From Palsa-1447 sp964414785 (lineage in GTDB: Bacteria > Verrucomicrobiota > Verrucomicrobiia > Opitutales > Opitutaceae), in assembly GCA_964414785.1 (NCBI GenBank), contig CAYPXZ010000009.1:48110-112109 (forward strand): a stretch of DNA of 64,000 bases. The letters are read 5' to 3'. The notes beneath the pieces were generated by a model that made no database searches, had not been told where the DNA came from, and saw nothing but the letters and a program-made list of their open reading frames with translations. Positions within the stretch are counted from its first letter, which is position 1. Each line of letters begins with the position of its first letter. Both the position numbers and the translations under genes were made by a program. This document shows, one piece after another, positions 23,947 to 32,090 of this stretch.

Positions 23947-26451
23947 ATGCCAAACCCCCGGCTTGCTGCCTTGGGTGGCCTTGCGGCGCTCGCCCTGGCC
24001 ACCACGTTCGTCTCCCGCATGGATGCCGCATCCGCGCCCGCCCCCACGGGGGACGCCGCGCGCCAACTCCTTCCGCGGCCCTTCGACCAGGGGTGGCGCT
24101 TCGGCCTCGGGGAAAACCCGGGGGCCGAGTCCCCCGGCTTTGACGACCGTGCCTGGCGCCCGGTCGACCTTCCGCATGACTGGAGCATCGAGGGCCCGGC
24201 GCCGGGGGTCGGCCCCCACGACAAGGCGACGCCCGGGGGCCAGAGCACCGGCTACCTTCCCGGCGGCACCGGCTGGTACCGCAATCATTTCGCCGTGGAT
24301 CCCGACGACGCGGGCAGGCAGGTCGACCTGATCTTCGACGGGGTGCAGCAGGATTCGGATGTGTGGGTCAACGGCACGCACCTGGGATTCCAACCCCACG
24401 GCTACATCGCCTTCCACTATGCCGTCGGCCCTTACCTCAAGTCCCCCGGGCAGGACAACGTCATCGCCGTCAGGGCGGTGAACCCGAACTTGAACTCGCG
24501 CTGGTACCCGGGATCGGGCCTATACCGGGAGGTCTCCATGAGGGTCCACGACTCGCTCTACGTGCCGGTCTTCGGCGCGCGCGTCGACACGGTCTGGCTC
24601 TTCGGGGAGAAGGCCCTGCTCCAGGTCCGTCTTGAGATCCGCAACGACCGCCCCGCGGCGGAGGATGTCACGGCCGAGGTCACGCTCACCGATCCCGACG
24701 GCGCCGTGACGGTGAGGCCCCTGGGCCAGCTCCGGGTGTCCGCTGGGCGAGCCGAGACGATCAACCAGAGCGTGCCCGTGGAAGGCCCCAAGCCGTGGTC
24801 GCCGGAGAACCCGCGCCTCTACGGCGCCGAATTCCGCATCATGAGCGGGGGCAGGGTCGTCGACGTCTACCGCCAGCCTTTCGGGATCCGCACGGTCTCG
24901 GTCTCTCCCGAGAAGGGGCTCCTCGTCAACGGGAGCCCGGTGAAGCTGCGGGGCGCCTGCCTGCACCACGACAACGGGCTCCTCGGCGCCGCGGCCTTTC
25001 CCGACGCCGAGTCCCGAAGGGTCGCGCTCATGAAGCGAAGCGGGTTCAATGCGATCCGCACAAGCCACAATCCCCCGTCCTCCGCGTTCCTCGACGCCTG
25101 CGACCGCGCAGGGATGCTCGTGGTCGACGAGTTCGCCGACTCATGGGAGCTCCCCAAGGTGCTCAACGGCTACCAGCGCTACTTCGACGGGCACTGGGAG
25201 CAGGACCTCGGCGCCATGCTCGCGCGCGATTTCAACCACCCCTCGGTGATCATCTGGAGCATCGGCAACGAGATACCCGAGCGTGCAAACCCCGTAGGCC
25301 TTGAAATCGGGCGCAGGCTCGCGGACTACGTCCGGCAGGTCGACGCCCGCAGGCCGGTGACCAATGCGATCTGCGGCTTCTACGACAACCCGGAGCTTGA
25401 GGGGCAGTGGGATCCGACCGCGCCGGCGTTCGCATTCCTCGATGTCGGCGGCTACAATTACACCTGGGCAAACTACCAGGGCGACCATGCGAAGTTCCCC
25501 CGGCGCGTCATGATGGGCACCGAGTCCTTCCCAAGGGAGGCTTTCGAGAACTGGCGCGAGATCGACAGGGATGCCTACGTGCTCGGCGACTTCGTGTGGA
25601 CCGGGATGGACTACATCGGGGAGTCCGGCATAGGGCACACCGGCTATGTCGTCAGGGGGGATGACCCGAAGAGCGGCCAGGCAACCTGGGCGCAGATGCC
25701 CTGGCCCTGGTGGATCGCCTGGTGCGGGGACATCGACATCACGGGCAACAAAAAGGCCCAGTCCTACTACCGCGACATTGTCTGGGGCGTGAGCCCGTTG
25801 GAGCTGGCCGTCCACGAGCCGGTCCCCGAGGGCATGGAGGAGAAGGTTGGACTCTGGGGCTGGCCCTCGGAGTTCCGCTCATGGAACTGGAGTGGCGCGG
25901 AGGGGAAGCCCCTTGCCGTCAACGTGTACTCGCGCGCAAGCAGCGTTCGACTCGAACTCAACGGGCGCCAGATCGGCGAGAAGGCAATCGACCCCGAGAA
26001 GGGCATCACCGCGGCCTTCACCGTGCCGTACGAGCCCGGCGTCCTCAGGGCGAGCGCCCTGGACAAGGGGCGCGTCGTCGCGACCTGCGAGCTCGTCACA
26101 ACGGGAAGGCCGGCCGCTCTCAGGCTGGCCCCCGAGGCGCGAAGCGGCCCCATTGGCCGCGACTCGCTGGTCTACGTCCCGGTCGAGGTCGTGGACGCCA
26201 AGGGCAGCCTCGTGCCGGAGGCGACCGTGCCGCTCGGGATCTCGGTCGAGGGGCCCGCGCAGCTCCAGGCATTCGGGTCCGCCAACCCGACCGACCTGTC
26301 CCCACTCGGCGACGGGAAGACCGAATCCTTCCGCGGGCGCGCCCTGGCCATCCTTCGCTCGACGGGGAAACCCGGCAGGGTCACGGTCCGCGTGAGCGGC
26401 GAGGGGCTGGGCGCGGCTTCCGCCGAGGTCGAGATGGGCGGCGCGCCCTAG
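23947..26451 (+). CDS. Secreted GH2-family beta-galactosidase-like glycosidase
   Basis: The ATG at 23947 gives an 834-residue protein beginning with a signal peptide (NPRLAALGGLAALALATTF), so export is expected; the frame also opens at an upstream TTG (23902). It has the GH2 sugar-binding domain (VDLPHDWSIEGP, GGTGWYRNHF, VQQDSDVWVNG, NSRWYPGSGLYREV), an immunoglobulin-like sandwich and a TIM barrel. The acid/base Glu is in WSIGNEIPERA and the nucleophile Glu in MMGTESFPREAF. A C-terminal beta-domain follows. Beta-galactosidase is the usual activity, though GH2 also includes glucuronidases and mannosidases. It converges on the GH1 gene, the two stops overlapping. Confidence 0.88.
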   Translation: MPNPRLAALGGLAALALATTFVSRMDAASAPAPTGDAARQLLPRPFDQGWRFGLGENPGAESPGFDDRAWRPVDLPHDWSIEGPAPGVGPHDKATPGGQSTGYLPGGTGWYRNHFAVDPDDAGRQVDLIFDGVQQDSDVWVNGTHLGFQPHGYIAFHYAVGPYLKSPGQDNVIAVRAVNPNLNSRWYPGSGLYREVSMRVHDSLYVPVFGARVDTVWLFGEKALLQVRLEIRNDRPAAEDVTAEVTLTDPDGAVTVRPLGQLRVSAGRAETINQSVPVEGPKPWSPENPRLYGAEFRIMSGGRVVDVYRQPFGIRTVSVSPEKGLLVNGSPVKLRGACLHHDNGLLGAAAFPDAESRRVALMKRSGFNAIRTSHNPPSSAFLDACDRAGMLVVDEFADSWELPKVLNGYQRYFDGHWEQDLGAMLARDFNHPSVIIWSIGNEIPERANPVGLEIGRRLADYVRQVDARRPVTNAICGFYDNPELEGQWDPTAPAFAFLDVGGYNYTWANYQGDHAKFPRRVMMGTESFPREAFENWREIDRDAYVLGDFVWTGMDYIGESGIGHTGYVVRGDDPKSGQATWAQMPWPWWIAWCGDIDITGNKKAQSYYRDIVWGVSPLELAVHEPVPEGMEEKVGLWGWPSEFRSWNWSGAEGKPLAVNVYSRASSVRLELNGRQIGEKAIDPEKGITAAFTVPYEPGVLRASALDKGRVVATCELVTTGRPAALRLAPEARSGPIGRDSLVYVPVEVVDAKGSLVPEATVPLGISVEGPAQLQAFGSANPTDLSPLGDGKTESFRGRALAILRSTGKPGRVTVRVSGEGLGAASAEVEMGGAP

Positions 26452-27803
26452 AGCACCCTGTTCGCCTTCATCACGGACCTGTACCAGTAGGCGCTCAGCT
26501 TCGGGGTGCGGCGCTGCGTCCTGAAATTGTTGTGGACGATCCCGAAGCGGCGCGCGTAGCCGTCGGTCCACTCGAAATTGTCCAGGAAGCACCAGACGAA
26601 GTAGCCGCGAACCGGCGTGCCGTCCGCGATCCCGCGCTGGAGCTCCCTTAGGTAGCTGCGCAGGTATTCGATCCGGTGCAGGTCTAGGCACTCGCCGCCG
26701 CGCACGACGTCGTCGTCATAGCCGCAGCCGTTTTCGGTCACGTAGAGGTTCTTAACGCTGTAGGCCTTGGAGACGAGGCGCGGGGCCCAGTAAAGGGCGC
26801 GGGGCGCCAGGTGCAGCCAGGGGCTGTCGGTCCTGGGGTAGCTCGCCGAGGGATGCAGGAGCTGCGGGCGTCCGTCCGCCCCGCGGCGCACGAACAGGCC
26901 CGCGTAGATGTTCAGGCCCAGGAAGTCTGTGGGCTGGCTGATGAGCGCGAAATCCCCGCGCTCAACCTTTGGTCGCGCGTTGCCGCACCGCCTCAGATAG
27001 GCGTCCGAGTAGCGCCCCTTGAAGATGGGGTCCAGCACGACCTGGTTTGCTCCTGCGAAATACTCATGGGCGGCCGCGATATCGTCGGGTGTCTCGGTCA
27101 CCGGGATGACCGTCTCGCAGTTGTCGCTCAAGCCGCATTTTGCCCCGCGGCCCCCGTGCTCGCGCACCGCCCTGACGCCGTGGCCATGGCACACGAGGGC
27201 GTTGTGGATCGTCTGGTTGACGACCTTCCTGCTCTCCCTGACCCCGGGCGCCTTCCCGAGGGCGCCGTAGGCCTGCTCGGTGAAGCAACGGATTTCATTC
27301 ACCGTGATCCAGTGCTTCACCCGGTCCCCGAGCGCCTTCACGATCGTGTCGGCGTACACGGCGAACGTGTCGGGGACGATCCGTGAGCGCCAGCCGCCGC
27401 GGTCCTCCAAGGCCTGGGGGAGGTCCCAGTGGAACATGGTCACCCACGGCGTGATGCCGCGGGCGAGCATCGAATCGATCAGGCGCTGGTAGAAATCGAG
27501 GCCGCGCGGGTTGATCGGGCCGCTTCCCTCGGGGAATATCCGGGGCCAGGCGAGCGAAAGCCGGTAATGCCTTATGCCGAGCTCCCGCATGAGGTCGAGG
27601 TCCCCCTCATAGCGGTGGTAATGGTCGCAGGCGGGGTCCGGCTTGTCGCCGTTGAGGATGTTGCCGCGCCGGCGTGCGTAGCGGTCCCAGATGGATTCAC
27701 CCTTTCCGTCCAGAAAGGACGCTCCCTCGATCTGCGGCGCAGCGGCGGAAACGCCCCAGATGAAACCCTTCGGGAATGCGAGCTTGGAGGGAAGAGGGTG
27801 CAT
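26448..27803 (-). CDS. GH1 beta-glucosidase
   Basis: The 451-residue protein (ATG at 27803; a TTG at 27827 would add eight residues) is a classical GH1 enzyme. It opens with FPKGFIWGVSAAAPQIEGA, continues with HYRLSLAWPRIFPEG and HWDLPQALEDRGGW, has the acid/base Glu170 in WITVNEIRCF (usual form NEP, here NEI) and the nucleophile in NLYVTENGCGYDD. There is no signal peptide, so it probably cleaves imported beta-gluco-oligosaccharides in the cytosol. It faces an AT-rich promoter island and lies in a beta-glucan locus. Confidence 0.92.
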   Translation of the reverse strand: MHPLPSKLAFPKGFIWGVSAAAPQIEGASFLDGKGESIWDRYARRRGNILNGDKPDPACDHYHRYEGDLDLMRELGIRHYRLSLAWPRIFPEGSGPINPRGLDFYQRLIDSMLARGITPWVTMFHWDLPQALEDRGGWRSRIVPDTFAVYADTIVKALGDRVKHWITVNEIRCFTEQAYGALGKAPGVRESRKVVNQTIHNALVCHGHGVRAVREHGGRGAKCGLSDNCETVIPVTETPDDIAAAHEYFAGANQVVLDPIFKGRYSDAYLRRCGNARPKVERGDFALISQPTDFLGLNIYAGLFVRRGADGRPQLLHPSASYPRTDSPWLHLAPRALYWAPRLVSKAYSVKNLYVTENGCGYDDDVVRGGECLDLHRIEYLRSYLRELQRGIADGTPVRGYFVWCFLDNFEWTDGYARRFGIVHNNFRTQRRTPKLSAYWYRSVMKANRVL

Positions 27804-28036
27804 GGACGGGGCCGATGTCAGGAGCAATTCGATTCAACGCCGCCGCAGGCGGTCAGCGGAAACGCGCCGGCCGGGCCGGAAGCCGGCGGCGGACCGGACC
27901 GCCATGTCAGGGGTGAATCGGATCGTAGCCTTTGGTGTCACGGGCTGGGGTGGGGTATCGGAGGGCGCTGGCGGGAGCGCCCGTGTTCATCACGAATGAG
28001 CAAATGTGATCTCGAAAGACGCAAGAAAAAAGTGTG

Positions 28037-28055
28037 CACATTTTAATGAAATGTG
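28037..28055. promoter_or_regulatory. Inverted-repeat operator candidate, GH1 promoter
   Basis: CACATTT-TAATG-AAATGTG is an inverted repeat with perfect 7-bp arms. It overlaps the octamer TGTGCACA (28033-28040). TGCACA-type sites recur upstream of the transporter and the TonB receptor in this locus. Binding by the LacI-family protein at 30630 is inferred only. Confidence 0.45.
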
Positions 28056-28246
28056 ATGAGACAAATGTGCAGATTGGCGAGGCTGTTTGGTAATATAAAT
28101 ATAAACAAATAAACAAGTAACGATATAATAAGGCCGCATAAAACACCTGCATTTTGTTATGCGCAAAATGGTTAACAAAATGGCTGTGCGAAGCCACGGG
28201 GCATTGGGGAATTGACGGGAGCGAGCCTCAAGCTCCGCTTTTCAAA

Positions 28247-28272
28247 CGGCGCCACTATACCCTTCGGCGCCG
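28247..28272. terminator. Hairpin downstream of the GH16 gene
   Basis: CGGCGCC (28247-28253) pairs perfectly with GGCGCCG (28266-28272) across a 12-nt loop. On the minus strand it lies 26 bp past the GH16 stop and is followed by TTTG; on the plus strand it is followed by GCTTTTT. It could terminate in either direction, although the loop is larger than ideal. Confidence 0.5.
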
Positions 28273-28297
28273 GCTTTTTACAGAAGCGGAAGCCGCG

Positions 28298-30532
28298 CTA
28301 CGGCACGTCGTAGATTTCCACCAGCGCGACTCCAGGAGCATTGCTGGCGCTCGAGACCTGGGCCGTGTAGGCCCCGGGCTTGAGTGTCAAAAGAAGTGCC
28401 GAGTCGCTGCTCAAGGGGTCTGCCCAATTGAATGCCCCCACGGCTGCGGCGGCGCTTGCGATTTCGGGCCTGCCTCCCCATCCGCTGTTGCTCGCGAGCA
28501 CCGAGGTCGTGTCGTGGAGCTGCAGCTGGGGATCCGGAAGTGTCCCCGAGACCCCAAAAGGGATGAGGGCGGGCCCTGACGCCCTCACGAGCACGGTCTT
28601 CGACGTGAGACCCCCGATCACGAACCCGGCGATCGGAGTGTTGGCCCCCGAGCCCACAAGGACCCGGGCCGAGAGGTTTATCAGCCGCAGGCTGGACGGA
28701 GTGGACGTGCCCTGGGGTGTCGCGTCGTAGACCTCAACGAGCGACACTCCCGTGTCGGTGGAGGCACCCGAGACCTGGGCCGTGTACAACCCGGCCGGCG
28801 CGCTCGCCAGGAGCGCGCAGTCGTGGCTTGACCCATTGCCCCACGCGAACGCCCCGACCGCTGCCGCGGTTGAGGTTATCTGGGCGTCTCCGCCCCAGCC
28901 GCTGTTGGTGGCGACGGGGGTGGTGCCCCTGAAGAGCTGGAGCTGGGGGTCGGCAAGGGCCCCGGCGACCCCGAGTGGCGCGAGCGCCGGGCCCGCGCCG
29001 CGGATAAGGAGCGGCTCGGTTCCCGATGCGCCCTGCCCCCCGACGACGAACCCGGCAATGAGGATCGCGCTGCCGGTTCCGACCTCGGCCCGCGTCGAAA
29101 TGTTGATGAGGCGGCCCGCGTCTGCGGAATTCACCACCGAGAGCGTGGCGGCGTCGCTCGTCACGGTGCCCGACGCGTTGCTGGCGGTGCAGGTGTAGGT
29201 CCCCGCGTTTGCCGCTGATGCGCCGCTGATCACCAGAGTTGCGCTTATCGCGGAGGGGAGCGCCGCGGCGTTAAGGAACCACTGGTACGACGGAGCCGGC
29301 GTACCCGTCGCACCGAATGTGAGGACGACGGTGCTTCCCTCGGCGATCGTCTGGCGCACCGGTTGGCTTGTAGCCGACGGGGCGCTTGCGGCGGCCTGAA
29401 CGGGCGCGGAAGGGTCGGATGTGCCGTTGGCGCTGGTCGCCAGCACGCGGTAGTAATAGGTCCCGCCGGCCGCGGCCGCAGTGTCCACGTACGAGGTGGA
29501 GGGGGAGCCCACGCTCCATGAGGCAAGGCCCTGCGTGAATGCGGCGTCGCCCGCGCGCTGGACCTCGTAGCCGGTTATCGCGGCCCCAAAGGTGCTGAAG
29601 GGCGGCTGCCAGGTGACCTTGACCTGTGCGCCGGCCGGTGACGCGGCGGCGACTTGCGTCGGAGGGGAGGGCGCCCAGACGAGGCTCGCGGGAGGCGTGG
29701 TCGGCAGCGAATACACGCGCACGTAGTCGACCCTGTAATCCTGAGGGAAGACGGTGCTAGAGTTCGGCGGCCCGGGCCAGTCGCCCCCGACGGCAAAGTT
29801 GAGGATGATGAAGAAATTCTGGGCGAACGGCCAGCTGGCGCCCGAGGGGATCGTGCTTTGCTTGCGCGTCTCATAGACGACGCCGTCCACCGAGAAGATG
29901 ATCTGGTCCGGGTACCAGTCCGCGGCGAAGACGTGGTACCCGTCGCTGTAGCTCGCGCCGTTTGCGAGGACGGAAGTGGCGGTGAGGGCGTTGCCGCCCG
30001 AGTAGCCGGTCGCATGCAGGGATCCGGAGACGCTGCCGGGCATCTTGCCGACCCATTCCATCACGTCGATCTCGCCGCAGGCCGGCCAACCCGCGGTGTC
30101 GATGTTGTCCCCAAGGGCCCAGAACGCGGGCCAGCACCCGGCGCCGGACGGGACCTTAGCCCGTGCCTCGAGGCGCCCGTACTTGAACGAAAAGGTCGAA
30201 GCCGTGTTGATGCGTGCGGAGGTGTACAACCCGTTCGACGACTGGGCCCTGATCGCGAGCGCCTTCCCGTCGGTGGCGGCCGGGTCGCTCACGATGAGCG
30301 AGTTGTTCCGCGAGTTCGTGTAGCTCTCGAGCTCGTCGTTGCCCCAGCCCGGAGGGCTGCCCACGCCGAGGTCGTAGATCCATCGCGAAGGGTCCGGCGC
30401 GGAGCCTTCCGCCTGGTCGAATTCGTCGTTCCAGACAAGCTGGGGGGACGAGGCGCGGGCGCACGGGACGGGAAACAAGGCCCCCGCGGCCGCGGCGATC
30501 GCGGCTGCCGTGAGCGGCAAGTTCAGTTTCAT
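28298..30532 (-). CDS. Secreted GH16 beta-glucanase with FN3, Ig and two C-terminal repeats
   Basis: The 744-residue protein has a signal peptide (~1-27) and a GH16 catalytic domain (~30-276) with the motif GEIDVMEW carrying nucleophile Glu154, Asp156 and acid/base Glu159. This form of the motif is typical of endo-beta-1,3(4)-glucanases/laminarinases. It is followed by an FN3 domain (~286-375), an Ig-like domain (~385-470) and two tandem ~130-residue repeats to the C-terminus. It is predicted to be exported and to cut beta-glucan outside the cell. It follows the LacI-family gene on the same strand by 97 bp. Confidence 0.92.
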   Translation of the reverse strand: MKLNLPLTAAAIAAAAGALFPVPCARASSPQLVWNDEFDQAEGSAPDPSRWIYDLGVGSPPGWGNDELESYTNSRNNSLIVSDPAATDGKALAIRAQSSNGLYTSARINTASTFSFKYGRLEARAKVPSGAGCWPAFWALGDNIDTAGWPACGEIDVMEWVGKMPGSVSGSLHATGYSGGNALTATSVLANGASYSDGYHVFAADWYPDQIIFSVDGVVYETRKQSTIPSGASWPFAQNFFIILNFAVGGDWPGPPNSSTVFPQDYRVDYVRVYSLPTTPPASLVWAPSPPTQVAAASPAGAQVKVTWQPPFSTFGAAITGYEVQRAGDAAFTQGLASWSVGSPSTSYVDTAAAAGGTYYYRVLATSANGTSDPSAPVQAAASAPSATSQPVRQTIAEGSTVVLTFGATGTPAPSYQWFLNAAALPSAISATLVISGASAANAGTYTCTASNASGTVTSDAATLSVVNSADAGRLINISTRAEVGTGSAILIAGFVVGGQGASGTEPLLIRGAGPALAPLGVAGALADPQLQLFRGTTPVATNSGWGGDAQITSTAAAVGAFAWGNGSSHDCALLASAPAGLYTAQVSGASTDTGVSLVEVYDATPQGTSTPSSLRLINLSARVLVGSGANTPIAGFVIGGLTSKTVLVRASGPALIPFGVSGTLPDPQLQLHDTTSVLASNSGWGGRPEIASAAAAVGAFNWADPLSSDSALLLTLKPGAYTAQVSSASNAPGVALVEIYDVP
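28301..28688 (-). repeat. C-terminal protein repeat, copy 2 (GH16)
   Basis: This codes for about 129 residues from LINLSARVLVGSG through LVRASGPALIPFGV, DPQLQLHD, NSGWGG and AAVGAFNW to ALVEIYDVP at the protein's end. It is clearly homologous to copy 1 but diverged, so the duplication is not recent. Confidence 0.85.
28718..29110 (-). repeat. C-terminal protein repeat, copy 1 (GH16)
   Basis: This codes for about 131 residues running from LINISTRAEVGTG through LIRGAGPALAPLGV, DPQLQLF, NSGWGG and AAVGAFAW to SLVEVYDA. Copy 2 follows directly and shares the same landmarks in the same order. The fold and role are unknown to me; a cell-surface or sorting module is plausible. Confidence 0.85.
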
Positions 30533-30629
30533 GGGGATGGATGGGGATCGGGTCCCGAGCCCCTTCCGGCGAACCGCATTTGAGCCGATGCCGGCGCCCT
30601 GCGAGCTGCGGGACGTGCCGCGGGGCCCG

Positions 30630-31691
30630 TCAGCCCTGGGGTGGGGGACCTATCGTCTCGCCCTCGACGAGAAGGCCCTCAACCAGGATCTTCCGACGGG
30701 GCGCCTTCGGGTGGACGATCCGGCTCAGCAGGCGCGCGACGGCCGAGGAGCCAATGTCCTCGTGGGGAACCTTGATTGAGGCCAGACGCCGCAGCGACTG
30801 CGGGGGCTCCAGGCCGTCGAAGCCGGTGACCGAGCAATCCTCGGGGACGCGCACACCCTGTGCCTGAAGCTCGTCCATCAGCTTGTAGGCCTGGTGGTCC
30901 GCCGCGCAGACCCAGGCAGTCACCCCGTCTTTCCTGATAAGTTCAAGGACGTGATCCGTCACGTTCTCCCACTTGATGTGCGGGCCGGCCTTGTGGACGT
31001 TGACCGTCCATTCCGGCCGGAACTCCAGTCCGAGGGAGAAGAGGGCCTCGACGTATCCGCCGAACCTGCGGGTCGCCCAGTGCCCCACGACGTGGTAGAT
31101 GCCGCCCCAGGTCAAAAATCCGATCCGCTTGTGGCCGGCCGCCGCCAGGCGGGTCACGAGCGCAAGGATGCCCACCGAGTCATCCGTATCAATGGTGTCG
31201 ATACCCGGTGTACTGTAATTCTCCAGCACCGCCACGGCCGATATCTTCCGCGCGATCATGGACACGGTCTGCTCGGGGAACGGATAGATCAGGACCGTTC
31301 CGCGCCAGTCGCCGTTGCGGATGTTCCGGAATATGTTCTGCGGGCGGACCGAGTGGTCGAAGGTGGCCGGGTTCTCGAAGCAAACATCAATGGCGACATG
31401 CTCCATGCCCGCCCGCTCGCGGATTCCCTGGAGGATGAACGGGAATGTGGCCATGGCCACGTTCTCCGCCGGCACCCCGATCAGGATTCCGATCGTGAGG
31501 GGCTTGCTCTGGCGCGACCTGCGGATGGTCCGCGTCGGATTCCCGCGGTACCCCATCTTTGCCGCGAGATTCTGCACGCGGGCCCGCGTCTCCGCGCTGA
31601 TTGCGGGGTGGTTCGCCAGGCTGCGCGACACCGTTGTGCGCGAAAGCTTGAGCCGCTCGGCGATCGTCTGCTGGTTGATTGAGGAGCTGAT
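30630..31691 (-). CDS. LacI-family transcriptional regulator, non-canonical start
   Basis: The protein has a LacI-type HTH (QQTIAERLKLSRTTVSRSLAN then SAETRARVQNLAAKMGYRGN) and a periplasmic-binding-like sensor domain (LTIGILIGVP, VLENYSTPGIDTIDTDD, GHKRIGFLTWGG, SVTGFDGLEPPQSL). The first canonical start in frame is the GTG at 31631, which would delete the first HTH helix. The frame stays open to the TAA at 31782-31784 with only ATC/ATT-type codons as possible starts; the end at 31691 (ATC) is a placeholder. It is divergent from the sugar symporter and upstream of GH16, and probably regulates this locus by binding a glucan-derived sugar. Confidence 0.85.
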   Translation of the reverse strand: MSSSINQQTIAERLKLSRTTVSRSLANHPAISAETRARVQNLAAKMGYRGNPTRTIRRSRQSKPLTIGILIGVPAENVAMATFPFILQGIRERAGMEHVAIDVCFENPATFDHSVRPQNIFRNIRNGDWRGTVLIYPFPEQTVSMIARKISAVAVLENYSTPGIDTIDTDDSVGILALVTRLAAAGHKRIGFLTWGGIYHVVGHWATRRFGGYVEALFSLGLEFRPEWTVNVHKAGPHIKWENVTDHVLELIRKDGVTAWVCAADHQAYKLMDELQAQGVRVPEDCSVTGFDGLEPPQSLRRLASIKVPHEDIGSSAVARLLSRIVHPKAPRRKILVEGLLVEGETIGPPPQG

Positions 31692-32090
31692 GGGAGGGGT
31701 GATCTGACGGTTGGGGGGCGCGACGCCGATGCCGTTTGGAATCGGACTTGAGGCGCAGATGCTGGGATTGCGGCGAACCGATTAATGCAAATCCGAGGCC
31801 CCTTTACAAGGAGTAAAAATGTTATGCACACAAGAGACGATATTTGGCGGATTTTGGCTCCGTTTTGGGTTGCTTGCGCCTCTGGAGGTTAGTGGCCACA
31901 GCCGTGCCATCCATTTCCTCGGAATTGCTGTGCAATATTTAATGCACACGGGGATTGACAGGGGAGTCCGGGATGGCGCTTCATAACGCCCATTGAACCC
32001 CTGTTACCCCAGGTCCTTTCGGCGGAGCGCCGCCGCATTTCCTTGGATTCTTAAGGACGGGGGCATGCCGGCCTGGAGAGGAGCCTGAAC
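31692..32090. other. Divergent regulatory region, LacI gene / sugar symporter
   Basis: These 399 bp contain no supported gene. They hold the unresolved 5' end of the LacI frame, a GTTATGCACACA site at 31821-31832, the inverted repeat at 31929-31948, a TTGACA hexamer at 31955-31960, and a GGAGAGGAG ribosome-binding stretch (32074-32082) before the symporter ATG. 31780-31960 is richer in A+T than the flanking genes. Confidence 0.5.
31929..31948. promoter_or_regulatory. Inverted-repeat operator candidate upstream of symporter
   Basis: TGTGCA-N8-TGCACA has perfect 6-bp arms and lies 6 bp upstream of a TTGACA -35-like hexamer (31955-31960). The arrangement TGCACA-N6-TTGACA is repeated exactly upstream of the TonB receptor gene at 35265-35282. 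A repressor bound here would overlap or abut RNA polymerase. Confidence 0.55.

Larger units (their letters stand above)
27804..28297. other. Intergenic promoter island of the GH1 gene
   Basis: No gene is supported in these 494 bp. The part nearest GH1 (27804-27980) is GC-rich; 27990-28190 is strikingly AT-rich, unlike its surroundings. The AT-rich part holds an inverted repeat (28037-28055), three CAAATGTG/CACATTT-type sites (27998-28010, 28037-28055, 28062-28071) and the octamer TGTGCACA (28033-28040). A terminator-like hairpin lies at 28247-28272. It most likely contains the regulated promoter of the GH1 gene and the 3' end of the GH16 transcript. Confidence 0.5.

Noticed and set aside
27907..28197. 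96-codon minus-strand ORF in the AT-rich island before GH1
   Set aside because: It consists mostly of translated AT-rich regulatory sequence with no protein-like pattern; the inverted repeats explain the region better.
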